64,000 nucleotides of DNA from Acidovorax sp. NO-1 (GTDB taxonomy: Bacteria; Pseudomonadota; Gammaproteobacteria; Burkholderiales; Burkholderiaceae_C). The translations under genes were made by a program, and so were the position numbers. Under the pieces are notes generated by a model that worked only from the letters and a program-made list of their open reading frames with translations, ran no database searches and was not told the DNA's origin. Below are positions 27,103-36,845 of the stretch, in pieces. The stretch covers positions 1 to 64,000 of the forward strand of contig NZ_AGTS01000159.1 of the NCBI RefSeq assembly GCF_000238595.1, given 5' to 3'. Each line of letters starts with the position of its first letter. Position 1 is the first letter of the stretch.

Positions 27103-28223
27103 ATGCCAATGCACATCTTGCCTGCCTTAATCCCTGCGATGCGCCGCAGCACTGCGTGGCTGTGTGCGGCGCTGGCATTGGCCGGGAGCCTGCATGCACA
27201 GACCCCGCCCCCTGCACCCGATGCCTCTGTGGCAGCGTCTGCGGCACCTTACAAACTGCGCATCGTGGGGGGGCTGGCGGGCCTGAACCAGTACACCCGC
27301 CAGGAAGAACCATTCTGGAGCAAGGAGCTGCGGCGCCTGAGCAACGGGCGCTTCGAGGCCGAGATCGTCCCCTTCGACCGCGCCGGCGTGCCCGGCACCG
27401 AGATGCTGCGCCTGCTGCAGCTCGGGGTGGTGCCTTTTGGTACCACGCTCATGAGCTCGCTCACGGCCCAGTATCCGGAGTACACCGCGCCCGATCTTGC
27501 GGGCCTGAACCCGGACATCGCCACGCTCAAGTCCACGCTTGCGGCGTTTCGCCCCTATCTTGAAAAAAGCCTGCGCGACCAGTTTGGCGTCGAGATGCTG
27601 GCGGTGTATGTGTACCCGGCCCAGGTGGTGTACTGCAAGAAGCCGTTGCGGGGCCTGGCTGACCTGTCGGGCCGGCGCATCCGCGTGTCTTCGTCCACCC
27701 AGGCCGATTTTGTCGGGGCGCTGGGGGGCGTTGCGGTGCTCACGGACTTTGCGCAGATCGTGCCCAGCCTGACGGCAGGCAATACCGAATGCGCCATCAC
27801 CGGCACCATGTCCGGCAACACGCTGGGCCTGCATACGCTCACCTCGCACATGCATGCACTGCCCGTGACCTGGGGGCTCGCGCTGTTTGGGGTGAACCGC
27901 GCAGCCTGGGAGTCGCTGCCCCCGACCTGCGGGCGCTGCTGCGGCACGAACTGCCCCGGCTGGAGGCCGCCATCTGGCAGGAGTCCGAGCGCGAAACCTC
28001 TGACGGCATGGCCTGCAACCGGGGCAGCAACGACTGCGTGGGCGGGCGCAAGGGCAGCATGGTGTTGGTGCCCGTGTCGGCGCAGGACGAGCGCAGCCGC
28101 CGCGAGATCCTGGAGACCACCGTGCTGCCGCGCTGGGTGCAGCGCTGCGGTGCGCGCTGTGCCCAGGTGTGGAACCAGACCATCGGCCCCGTGCGCGCCC
28201 TGGTCGCGATCCCGGCGAAATGA
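27103..28223 (+). pseudogene. TRAP-type (DctP-like) periplasmic binding protein, frameshifted
   Basis: Periplasmic solute-binding protein, about 373 residues once repaired. Start ATG 27103 follows GGAGA by 4 bases; a signal peptide ends near LHAQ. Family features are FWSKELRRLSNGRFEAEIVP, LLQLGVVPFGTTLMSS, VYVYPAQVVYCKKPL and GRRIRVSSSTQADFV. One C added to the C5 run 27919-27923 restores the frame from WESLPP to DLRALLRHELPRLEAA. No TRAP permease genes are nearby. Its stop overlaps the start of the GGDEF-EAL gene as ATGA, so it may be a sensor subunit rather than a transporter subunit. Confidence 0.83.
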
Positions 28224-30903
28224 AGGAAGCCGCTTCCCAGCCGCGCATCAGGGCCTTTGTCTGGGCCGGGGCATCGGTGTTCATGGCAGCCGTGGTGCTG
28301 GTGTCTGCCGCCCTGGTGTGGAACGCCCGCGACGTGGCGCTGGCCGACAACGAAGCCCAGGCCACGCGTTTTGTTGCGGGTGCGGAGGCTGCGCTCAACC
28401 GGTCCCTGCTGGCGGTGGATGTGCTCCTGGCCAGCATGGACGAGCTGATGGGCCTGTCGGGCATCATGACCGACTGGATTGACCCCGAGTTGGCCAGCCA
28501 GCGCCTGCGCAGCGGTGCCCGGCAGAACCTGATGGTGCGCTACGTGGCCCTGCTCGACGCCCAGGGCAAGACGCTCGCATCCTCTGATACGTCGGGCAGT
28601 GCACTGCAGGTGCAGTTGCCCCCGGGTTTTCTGTCCGCCGTGCTGGAGCAGCCCGTCTCCACACTGATGATCAGCCCGCCCGTGGTGAGCTTTGCGACAG
28701 CCGAGCGTGTGCTTTACATTGCGCGCCACCTGCGCATGGCCGACAGCTCGCGTGTGGTCGCACTCGCCGAGTTGCCTGTGGGCGCGCTCAGCTCGGTGCT
28801 GGTGCAAGGCGTGGACATCCGCGGCCTGCAGGTGACGCTGGAGCGCGCTGGTGGCCAGCTGCTGCTGAGCGTGCCCCACCGCGAGGAAGCCATCGCACCC
28901 ACGCTCACCCCCCGCTGCAGGAGATCGAAGCCCGGGGTGCGCAGTGGAAGGCGCCAGCGCGCCTGAGCGGCGCGAACGCGCTGGTGGTGTATCGCCCCAT
29001 CCTCTACCAGGATCTGCGCATCTCGGCCAGCATCCCGCTGCGCGACGCGCTGGAGGGCTGGCGCGGCCAGCGCAACGCCATCACGCTCACCGGCCTGCTG
29101 TTCGTGGCCATGATCGTCGCGGCAGGCAACCTGGCGCTGCGCTATCTGCACCGCATCTCGCAGGCGCGCCTGGCGATCGCGCAGTCCAAGGCCACGCTCG
29201 ACCAGGCGCTGGAATCCATGGTCAGCGGCTTTTTGCTGCTCGATGGCGAGCAACGCGTGGTGCAGTGGAACAGCCGGTTCGAGGAGATCTTCCCGTGGCT
29301 GCGCAGCGTGATGGCGCCGTCGGTGCCGTTTCGGCGCGTGATGGAAGAAACCTCCCGCCACCACCTGCCCGGTGCCAGCGAGGAGGAGCGCATGCGCTGG
29401 GTCGATCTGCGCCTTCTCAAGCAGCGGCAGCACCAGGAGCCGCACGAACAGGTGCTGCCCAACGGGCTGACCATCCAGATCACCGAGCGGCCCACGCCCG
29501 ATGGCGGGCTGGTGATTTCGTACCACGACGTCACGGCCCTGCGCCGCGCCAGCGCCGAAATCGAAAACCTGGCCTTCTACGACCCGCTGACCAACCTGCC
29601 CAACCGCCGCCTGCTGATGGACCGCATGCAGCAGGTGATTGCCGCCAGCGTGCGCAGCGGGCAGTACGGGGCGTTGCTGTTTCTCGACCTGGACCACTTC
29701 AAGACGCTGAACGACACCCGTGGCCATGAGGTGGGCGACATGCTGCTGCGCCAGGTGGCCGAGCGCCTGAAGACCTGCGTGCGCCGCGAGGACACGGTGG
29801 CGCGCCTGGGCGGTGACGAGTTTGTGGTCATGCTGCACGAGTTGTCCACCCGCAGCGACGAGGCGGCCGCCTTTGCACGCCGCGTCGGAGAAAAAATCCT
29901 GCGCGCGCTGAACATGCCGTACTCGCTCGACGGAATCATCCACCACAGCACGCCCAGCATCGGCGTCACGCTGCTGGGGGGCACGCTGCAGCCGTCGGTG
30001 GATTTGCTCAAGCAGGCCGACATTGCCATGTACCAGGTCAAGTCTCAGGGGCGCAATGCGCTGTGCTTTTTTGACCCGAAGATGCAGATCGCCATCAGCG
30101 CCCGTGCGCAGCTGGAGGTGGACCTGCAGGCCGCGCTCTCGGCACGGCAGTTCGTGCTGCACTACCAGCCCCAGTTCCATCTGGACGGGCGCATCGTGGG
30201 CGCCGAGGCGCTGATCCGCTGGAACCACCCGGAGCGTGGCCTGATTGCACCGGGCAGTTTCATCAGCGTGGCGGAGGAGAGCGAACTCATCGTGCCCATG
30301 GGCCACTGGGTGCTGCGCACCGCGTGCGAGCAACTGGCGGCGTGGGCGCAGGATGAGCGCTTTCGGCACATACAGCTGTCGGTCAACGTGAGCGCCCGGC
30401 AGTTTCGCCAGCGGGACTTTGTGGCCCGTGTGGTCGAGGTGCTGCGGGGCACGGGGGCGCGCCCGCACCTGCTCAAGCTGGAGCTGACCGAGTCGCTGGT
30501 GCTGGACGACGTGGACGACACGGTGGCCAAGATGGGCCTGCTCAAGACCAAGGGCGTGCGCTTTTCGGTGGACGACTTCGGCACCGGCTATTCGTCGCTG
30601 GCCTACCTCACGCGGCTTCCTCTGGACCAGCTCAAGATCGACCAGTCTTTTGTGCACAACCTGGGCGTGCGCCATACGGATGACGTGATCGTGCAGACCA
30701 TCATCGGCATGGCGCGCAATCTGGAGCTGGATGTGATTGCCGAAGGCGTGGAAACGCAGGAGCAGAAGGACTTTCTGGCCGAACATGGTTGCCAGCTGTT
30801 TCAGGGCTACCTGCTGGGCCACCCCATGCCCGTGGCGGATCTGGAGTCTGTGCTCGACTGGGCTGCTGCGCATCCTTCGGCCTTCCCACCCCTTGCGCCA
30901 TGA
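28220..30903 (+). pseudogene. Membrane GGDEF-EAL cyclic-di-GMP protein, frameshifted
   Basis: About 894 residues once one C is added to the C6 run 28908-28913. Layout: N-terminal membrane segment (10-35), periplasmic sensor region to about 280, second membrane segment (TLTGLLFVAMIVAAGNLAL), PAS-like domain, GGDEF domain (GGDEF intact near residue 530, preceded by an RxxD inhibitory site RRED) and EAL domain (EALIRW near 663, DDFGTGYSS near 784). Both active sites look complete, so synthesis and breakdown of c-di-GMP are possible. The start overlaps the binding-protein stop (ATGA) and its stop overlaps the next start (ATGA): a tightly coupled three-gene operon. Confidence 0.88.
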
Positions 30904-31472
30904 CACGATCTCCCTCAATACCCCGACTCTTTCGCACAGGCATCCGTGCGCTGCTGCTGGGTGGCGCCGCCATCTTTGCTGCGGCCCATGCCGCGCCTGT
31001 CGATGTGCAAACCCCCAGCGGAACGCTGCGATTGCAGGCGCCACCCGGCTACACCGCGCTCGACGCCGAGGAAATGCACGCCAAGTTCGGCCGCCATGGG
31101 CGGCGCCCCCTGGCCGCCTGGGGCAATGCACGCCGCACAAGCACCGTGGCCGTCACCTGGTCGCGCATGGTGCAAAAGCCGCTGACCAGCGATCAGTTGC
31201 CTGCGTTCAAAGCTTCGCTGGAGTCCACCCTGCTCAGGCTCACACCGGGCATGGTGATGCACGATGCATCGCTGGTGACCATCGCGGGACGAAGCTGGGT
31301 GCGCATGGACAGCACGGCGCCCGCAGTGGACACGTCCATCCGCAACCTCATGTACGTCACCGACCTCGGCGGGCACATGGTGGCCGTGAATTTCAACGCG
31401 ACCGAGGCGGAATTTCCTGCGCAGGAGGCAGGCTTTGGCAGCGCCGCCGCCACGCTGAAGGCCGAACCGTAA
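30900..31472 (+). CDS. Secreted protein of unknown function, third gene of the c-di-GMP operon
   Basis: 190 residues from ATG 30900, which overlaps the GGDEF-EAL stop as ATGA. Signal peptide 1-34 ending AHA. The mature part looks globular (TPSGTLRLQAPPGYTAL, WGNARRTSTVAVTWSRM, VTIAGRSWVRMDSTAP, LGGHMVAVNFNATEAEF) and shows no motif I recognise. Translational coupling with the binding protein and the c-di-GMP enzyme suggests a shared pathway in the periplasm. Confidence 0.75.
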   Translation: MTRSPSIPRLFRTGIRALLLGGAAIFAAAHAAPVDVQTPSGTLRLQAPPGYTALDAEEMHAKFGRHGRRPLAAWGNARRTSTVAVTWSRMVQKPLTSDQLPAFKASLESTLLRLTPGMVMHDASLVTIAGRSWVRMDSTAPAVDTSIRNLMYVTDLGGHMVAVNFNATEAEFPAQEAGFGSAAATLKAEP

Positions 31473-31489
31473 CGCGCGCGGATCGCGGC

Positions 31490-32389
31490 CTACCGCCGCG
31501 ACGACACCACAATCCCGCCCACGATGAGCGCAAACGCCACACCGTGAAACACCTGCGGCGTCTCGCCCAGGAACGCTGCCGACAGGATGCCCGCGAACAG
31601 CGGCGTGAGATTGATGAAGAACCCCGCCACCGCAGGCCCCGCGCGCTGCACGCCCACGCCCCAGCAGCGGTAGGCCAGCACGGCCGGGCCCACTGCGATG
31701 AACACGAGCGCGGCAATCAGCGGCCAGCCCCATTCGATGTGGGTGCGGCCCACGGCCCATTCCACACCCGCAAAGCTGCCCGACCACGCGAGGCCAAACA
31801 CCATCTGGGCCATCAGGAACGCCGCCCAGTCGCTGCGCAGGCGGGCGGGCTCGCTGGTGCGTGCCAGCAGCCAGCTGTAAAACGCCCACGAGATGGTGGC
31901 CAGCAGCATGAACACATCGCCCGGCACCAGGCGGAAAGCCAGCAGCTGCGACCACTCGCCCCGGCTGAGCACCAGCAGCACGCCACACACCGACAGCAGA
32001 GCGCCCACCACCTGCCGCCGCGTGACGGTCGCACCGAAGAAAAGTGCCCCCACTGCCAGCATCCACACCGGCATGCTCGCGCCCACCAGTGTCACGTTGA
32101 TGGGCGTGGACGTCTGCAGTGCCATGTATTGCAGGGCGTTGTACAGCCCGATGCCCAGCAGCCCCAGCATCGCGTAGCGGCGCCAGTGCGCCCACAGCGG
32201 GCTGTCGGCACGCAGCACGCTGTGGGCCAGCGGCAGCAGGATGGCAAACGCCAGCACCCAGCGAATGAAATTGAGCGTGATGGGCGGGATGAGGTCATGC
32301 ACCATCCGCCCCACCACGGCGTTGCCAGCCCACAGCAGCGGCGGTATCACCAGCAGCGCCGCCGTGCCGGGCGTGAGTCTTTGCGTCAT
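31490..32389 (-). CDS. EamA family (DMT) transporter
   Basis: 299 residues from ATG 32389 (MTQRLTPGTAALL); the frame upstream is unsupported. Ten membrane segments in two EamA repeats: LLVIPPLLWAGNAVVGRMVHD, and GDVFMLLATISWAFYSWLLART. Ends VSSRR. It converges on the preceding secreted-protein gene with a 17-base gap and is divergent from the quinone oxidoreductase. Substrate unknown. Confidence 0.88.
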   Translation of the reverse strand: MTQRLTPGTAALLVIPPLLWAGNAVVGRMVHDLIPPITLNFIRWVLAFAILLPLAHSVLRADSPLWAHWRRYAMLGLLGIGLYNALQYMALQTSTPINVTLVGASMPVWMLAVGALFFGATVTRRQVVGALLSVCGVLLVLSRGEWSQLLAFRLVPGDVFMLLATISWAFYSWLLARTSEPARLRSDWAAFLMAQMVFGLAWSGSFAGVEWAVGRTHIEWGWPLIAALVFIAVGPAVLAYRCWGVGVQRAGPAVAGFFINLTPLFAGILSAAFLGETPQVFHGVAFALIVGGIVVSSRR

Positions 32390-32541
32390 GGGCTGCACTG
32401 TAACGGTGCAGGGCAGGGCAAGGCTTTCAAATTCATGGCAGGATGGCCGCCGTTTGTCTCGCCCGTTACAGGCCTTGTGCATGGCTGTTCGAGATCCCCT
32501 TCAAAACCCCTTCAAAACCCGTTATCCAGGAGCGTTTAACC

Positions 32542-33525
32542 ATGAGCCTTGCCGTCCAGATCCGCCAGCACGGCGGTCCCGAAGAACTCCACCTTGTTGA
32601 CGTTGCCGTGGGCGAGCCCGGCCCGGGCGAGATCCGCATCCGCCACCACGCCATCGGCCTCAATTTCATCGACGTCTACCACCGCACGGGGCTGTATCCC
32701 CTGAACATGCCCGCCACCATCGGCATGGAAGGTGCGGGTGTGGTCGAGGCGGTGGGCGAGGGCGTCACGCACCTGAAGGTGGGCGACCGCGCCGCATACG
32801 CCAGCAACCCGCCCGGTGCCTACTGCGAAGTGCGCGTGATGCCCGCCAAGTGCGTGTGCAAGCTGCCGGACGCCATCAGCTTTGAAACCGGCGCGGCCAT
32901 GATGCTCAAGGGCCTGACGGCGCAATACCTGCTCAAGAAAACGCTGCCCGTGGAAGGCCTGCAAAGCGGCGACCATGTGCTGTTCCATGCTGCGGCGGGT
33001 GGTGTGGGCCTGATCGCCTGCCAGTGGGCGAAAGCGCTGGGCCTGCAGCTCATCGGCACCGCAGGCAGTGATGCCAAGTGCCAGCTGGCCCTGGCCAACG
33101 GCGCGGCGCACGCCATCAACTACAGCACCGAAGACTTTGCCGCCCGGGTGAAGGAGATCACCGGCGGCAAGGGCGTGAAGGTGGTGTACGACTCGGTGGG
33201 CAAGGACACCTGGGACAAGTCGCTCGAATGCCTGCGCCCCTTCGGCCTGATGGCCAGCTTCGGCAACGCATCGGGCCCGGTGGCTCCGTTTGCGCCGGGC
33301 AGCCTGGGTGCCAAGGGCTCGCTTTATGTCACGCGCCAGACGCTGTTCACCCACATCGCCACGCGCGAGGCCACGCAGGCCATGGCCGACGACCTGTTTG
33401 CCGTGGTGGCCAGCGGGCAGGTGAAGATCCACATCGACCAGCGCTACCCGCTGGCCGAGGTGCAGCAGGCGCACCGCGACCTGGAAGCGCGCAAGACCAC
33501 CGGCTGCACCATCCTCACGCTGTGA
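32542..33525 (+). CDS. qorA: NADPH:quinone oxidoreductase (QorA-type, zinc-independent MDR)
   Basis: 327 residues from ATG 32542, preceded by CCAGGAG at about 9 bases. N-terminal GroES-like fold with GLNFIDVYHRTGLYP, characteristic of quinone oxidoreductases; NADPH loop AAAGGVGLIACQWAKALG; GAAHAINYSTEDF and YDSVGKDTWDKSL. Zinc-binding cysteines of alcohol dehydrogenases are absent. It reduces quinones by one electron in characterised homologues. The stop overlaps the GTG start of the NUDIX gene. Confidence 0.92.
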   Translation: MSLAVQIRQHGGPEELHLVDVAVGEPGPGEIRIRHHAIGLNFIDVYHRTGLYPLNMPATIGMEGAGVVEAVGEGVTHLKVGDRAAYASNPPGAYCEVRVMPAKCVCKLPDAISFETGAAMMLKGLTAQYLLKKTLPVEGLQSGDHVLFHAAAGGVGLIACQWAKALGLQLIGTAGSDAKCQLALANGAAHAINYSTEDFAARVKEITGGKGVKVVYDSVGKDTWDKSLECLRPFGLMASFGNASGPVAPFAPGSLGAKGSLYVTRQTLFTHIATREATQAMADDLFAVVASGQVKIHIDQRYPLAEVQQAHRDLEARKTTGCTILTL

Positions 33526-34355
33526 GCGCCCTGGCCCCGCCGGCAACCTTCGACGACTGGCTGGCGCGTGCGCGCCGCGCTGCGCAGCAGCCACCCGCCC
33601 AGCCGCGCCTGCCGCTGGTGGTGGGTGGGCAGGGCGTGGGCTCGGTGGCGCATGGTTTTCTTGATCAAATCGGCCCCCAGCGCTTGTGGGGTAAGCGCTA
33701 CCAGCTATTGAAAAGCGAGCAATCAGAGGGCCTGGCGTGGCACATCGATGGGCTGCACGGTGGTATCACGGGCGCGCTCAACGCCCTGGCGCACGCCCTG
33801 CGCGAGCACGGCTTGTGCGGCCCCTGGCGCGACGAGCAGCTGGCCGTTTGCAACCCGGCGGGCGAGGTGGTGGGAACGGTGGAGCGTGGCGCCGTGCGCG
33901 TGCTGGGCATTGCCACGCGCGCCGTGCACCTGGTGGGCACCGCGCCCGACGGGCGCATGTGGGTGCAAAAGCGCTCACTGACCAAGCCCAACAACCCCGG
34001 CCTGTGGGACACGCTGATGGGGGGCATGGTGGCGGCTGCCGATTCGCTGCCACAGGCCCTGGCGCGCGAGACCTGGGAAGAGGCCGGCCTGCGGGTTGAC
34101 GCGCTGCACGGCCTGCAGCACGGCGGCCATGTGGATTTCAGCCGCCCCAGCCGCGAAGGCGGCGGCGCAGGTTACATGCGCGAGCGCATCGACTGGTTCA
34201 GCGCACAGGTGCCCGAAGGCCTGGTGCCCGAGAACCAGGACGGCGAAGTCGAACGCTTTGAGTTGCAGCCCCTGGCCACCGTGCGCGAGCAGGTGGCGCA
34301 GGGGCAGTTCACGCTCGAAGCGGGCCTGGTGATCGGCGGATTCCTGGGCCTGTAA
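33522..34355 (+). CDS. NUDIX hydrolase with DUF4743-type N-terminal domain
   Basis: 277 residues from GTG 33522, overlapping the qorA stop (GTGA). Residues 1-110 resemble DUF4743, found fused to NUDIX domains in thiamine-pyrophosphokinase-related hydrolases; residues 115-270 are the NUDIX domain with the box GMVAAADSLPQALARETWEEAG. In that box the first Glu position is Asp (GX5D), a mild deviation. Residues about 46-68 (LDQIGPQRLWGKRYQLLKSEQ) are translated from an R1 repeat inserted in frame. Substrate unknown; a nucleoside-diphosphate derivative is expected. Confidence 0.85.
   Translation: MSALAPPATFDDWLARARRAAQQPPAQPRLPLVVGGQGVGSVAHGFLDQIGPQRLWGKRYQLLKSEQSEGLAWHIDGLHGGITGALNALAHALREHGLCGPWRDEQLAVCNPAGEVVGTVERGAVRVLGIATRAVHLVGTAPDGRMWVQKRSLTKPNNPGLWDTLMGGMVAAADSLPQALARETWEEAGLRVDALHGLQHGGHVDFSRPSREGGGAGYMRERIDWFSAQVPEGLVPENQDGEVERFELQPLATVREQVAQGQFTLEAGLVIGGFLGL
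33660..33722 (-). repeat. R1 dispersed repeat, copy 5, inside the NUDIX gene
   Basis: Reverse-orientation copy with a perfect core AGCGCTT-GTGGGGT-AAGCGCT (33679-33699 region) and the AGCTATTGAAAAGCGAGC arm. It is read in frame in the DUF4743-like part of the protein. Confidence 0.78.
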
Positions 34356-34366
34356 GTACGCTATTA

Positions 34367-34440
34367 TTTCGCTATTGAAAATATAGCTGTATGCGCAATG
34401 CTGTAAAGCGCTGAAGCCTGTTTTGGCTCAATTTTTCAAA
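34367..34440 (+). repeat. R1 dispersed repeat, copy 6, between NUDIX and xdhB genes
   Basis: Forward copy: GCTATTGAAAATATAGC arms, GCGCAATGCTGTAAAGCGC core, AGCCTGTTTTGGCT third hairpin. It lies in the convergent gap and its tail reaches across the xdhB stop (34428-34430), so it may end both transcripts. Confidence 0.8.
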
Positions 34441-36845
34441 CGCCCCAGCGCCCGCAGCACATTCTCTGCCGTCGCTGGTGCGGTCAGCACCACGGGCGCA
34501 GCTGCATCGCCGCCTCGCCCCGCGGCCACGGCATTGCGCAGTGCCTCGTACACGCTGATCGCCAGCATGAACGGTGGCTCGCCCACGGCCTTGCTGCCGC
34601 CCACGTTGTCCTCGCGGTTGGCCTCCGGCCACAAGTCCACCTTGAAGTGCCGGGGGATGTCGCCCGTGGCCGGAATCTTGTAGGTGCTGGGGGCGTGGGT
34701 GGCCAGATACCCTTTGTCGTTCCACACCAGCTGCTCGGTGGTGAGCCAGCCCATGCCCTGCACAAAGCCGCCTTCGATCTGGCCGATGTCGATGGCCGGG
34801 TTGATGCTGTGGCCCACGTCGTGCAGGATGTCCACGCGCATCACGCGGCTCTCGCCGGTGAGGGTGTCGATGACGACCTCGGAGCACGCTGCGCCGTAGC
34901 TGAAGTAGTAGAACGGCCGCCCCGTGAGCGTGGCCTTGTCGTAGTGGATCTTGGGCGTGCGGTAAAAGCCGTCGCTCCACAGCTGGATGCGGTTGGCATA
35001 GGCCTCTTTCACCACGTCGCCCCACGCGCGCACCTTCTTGGGCGAGATGACCTGGCCGCCCTCGAAGCGGATGGCGCCCGCGCCGCAGCCATCGAGCCCG
35101 CACACGAACGAGGCCAGGTTGTCCCGCACATTGCGGGCTGCGAACTGCGCAGCGCGGCCGTTCAGGTCGGTGCCGCTGCTGGCGGCGGTGGCGCTGGCGT
35201 TGGGCACCTTGCTGGTGTCGCTGGCGGTGACCAGCACGCGGGGCAGCGGCACGCCCAGCTCGTCGGCCACGATCTGCGCCACCTTGGTGTGCAGGCCCTG
35301 GCCCATTTCGGTGCCGCCGTGGTTCACCTGCACGCTGCCGTCGGTGTACACATGCACCAGCGCGCCGGCCTGGTTGAACAGCGTGGCCGTGAAGCTGATG
35401 CCGAACTTGACGGGCGTGATGGCGAGGCCACGCTTGAGCACCGGGTTGGTGGCGTTCCACGCCGCGATGGTGGCCTGGCGGCGGCGGTAGTCGGCATTGC
35501 GCTCCAGCTGCGGCATCAGTGCGTGCAGGATGTTGTCCTCCACCGTCATCTGGTAGTGGGTGACGTTGCGGCCTTCCGAGCCGTCCTTGCCGTACAGGTT
35601 GACCATGCGCACATCCTGCGCATCGCGGCCCAGCGCGCGCGCGATGTCGCCCAGGATGGCCTCGATCACGATCACGCCCTGCGGCCCGCCGAAGCCGCGA
35701 AACGCCGTGTGGCTCTGCGTATTCGTTTTGCAGCGGTAGGATGCGATTTCCACATCGCTCAGGTAGTACGCGTTGTCGGCATGGAACACGGCGCGGTCGG
35801 CCACGGGGCCGGACAGGTCGGCGCTGAAGCCGCAGTTGGCCGCCATCTGGAGCTTGAGGCCCGTGATGCGGCCGGTGTCGTCAAATCCCACGTCGTACTC
35901 GTACGCAAACGGGTGGCGCTTGCCGGTGACCATGAAGTCTTCGTCGCGGTCCAGCCGCAGCTTGACGGCGCGGCCGAACTTATTGGCAGCCACGGCGGCC
36001 CACACGGCCAGATGACCGGCCTGCGTCTCCTTGCCGCCAAAGCCGCCGCCCATGCGGCGGCATTCCACCTTGACCGCGTGGTTGTCGATGCCCAGCGCGT
36101 GCGCCACCCAGTGCTGCACCTCGCCGGGGTGCTGGGTGCTGGAGTAGATCCACCACTGCTTTTGCTCCAGCGGCAGCGCGTAGGCGATCTGGCCTTCCAG
36201 ATAAAAGTGCTCTTGCCCGCCCACCTCGAACGCGCCTTGCAGGCGGTGTGCCGATTGCGCAAGACCCTGCGCCGCGTCGCCCCGGCGCACGAACACGGGG
36301 GGCAGCACGTAGCTTTCGGCTTTCAGTGCCTCGTGCACGGAAAGCACGGCGGGCAGTGGGGTGATGTCCAGCTGCACGGCACGCACGGCGCGGCGCGCCT
36401 GCATCACCGAGTCGGCCACCACCAGGCCGATGACCTGGCCGATGTGCTGCACGGTGTCGATGGCGAACACGGGCTCGTCGTGCGCGAAGGCGGCCAGCAG
36501 CTTGTCGCCGGGCACGTCTGCGGCCAGCACCACGCCGCGCACGCCGGGCAGGGCGAGGGCCGCGCTGGCATCCACGCTGTTCAACGTGCCGTGGGCCACG
36601 GTGGCGAGGATGGGGGCGGCATACAGCGTGCCCTTTACCTCCGGCAGGTCGTCGATGTAGTGGGCGGCACCGGCCACTTGGGCGCGGGCGCTTTCGTGGA
36701 TGTGCGACTGGCCCATGGCGCGCGTGTTGGCTGGCGAGCCGGGCTGTGGCGCGGGGGTGTGCGCGCTCGCTTTGGCGTCGGCAGCAGCAACTGCGGGGTC
36801 GTTCACCGCGTCGCGGCTGACGGGAAGGGGGCCGCGCTGGTTCAT
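34428..36845 (-). CDS. xdhB: Xanthine dehydrogenase molybdopterin-binding subunit XdhB
   Basis: Large molybdenum subunit that oxidises hypoxanthine to xanthine to urate. 805 residues from ATG 36845, with GGAGG 7 bases upstream, overlapping the xdhA stop as ATGA. Motifs: QEHFYLEGQIAYAL, RMGGGFGGKETQ (Mo-cofactor contacts), TAFRGFGGPQG (substrate-site Arg and Phe), NHGGTEMGQGLHTK, and VGGSKAVGEPPFMLA with the catalytic Glu in GEPP. The sequence appears intact. The stop lies within the end of an R1 copy. No xdhC chaperone gene follows, although xdhABC is the common order. Confidence 0.95.
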   Translation of the reverse strand: MNQRGPLPVSRDAVNDPAVAAADAKASAHTPAPQPGSPANTRAMGQSHIHESARAQVAGAAHYIDDLPEVKGTLYAAPILATVAHGTLNSVDASAALALPGVRGVVLAADVPGDKLLAAFAHDEPVFAIDTVQHIGQVIGLVVADSVMQARRAVRAVQLDITPLPAVLSVHEALKAESYVLPPVFVRRGDAAQGLAQSAHRLQGAFEVGGQEHFYLEGQIAYALPLEQKQWWIYSSTQHPGEVQHWVAHALGIDNHAVKVECRRMGGGFGGKETQAGHLAVWAAVAANKFGRAVKLRLDRDEDFMVTGKRHPFAYEYDVGFDDTGRITGLKLQMAANCGFSADLSGPVADRAVFHADNAYYLSDVEIASYRCKTNTQSHTAFRGFGGPQGVIVIEAILGDIARALGRDAQDVRMVNLYGKDGSEGRNVTHYQMTVEDNILHALMPQLERNADYRRRQATIAAWNATNPVLKRGLAITPVKFGISFTATLFNQAGALVHVYTDGSVQVNHGGTEMGQGLHTKVAQIVADELGVPLPRVLVTASDTSKVPNASATAASSGTDLNGRAAQFAARNVRDNLASFVCGLDGCGAGAIRFEGGQVISPKKVRAWGDVVKEAYANRIQLWSDGFYRTPKIHYDKATLTGRPFYYFSYGAACSEVVIDTLTGESRVMRVDILHDVGHSINPAIDIGQIEGGFVQGMGWLTTEQLVWNDKGYLATHAPSTYKIPATGDIPRHFKVDLWPEANREDNVGGSKAVGEPPFMLAISVYEALRNAVAAGRGGDAAAPVVLTAPATAENVLRALGRLKN

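Noticed and set aside
32497-32520. Short direct repeat of CCCCTTCAAAA before qorA
   Set aside because: Two imperfect units only; no sign of a regulatory or CRISPR-like structure.
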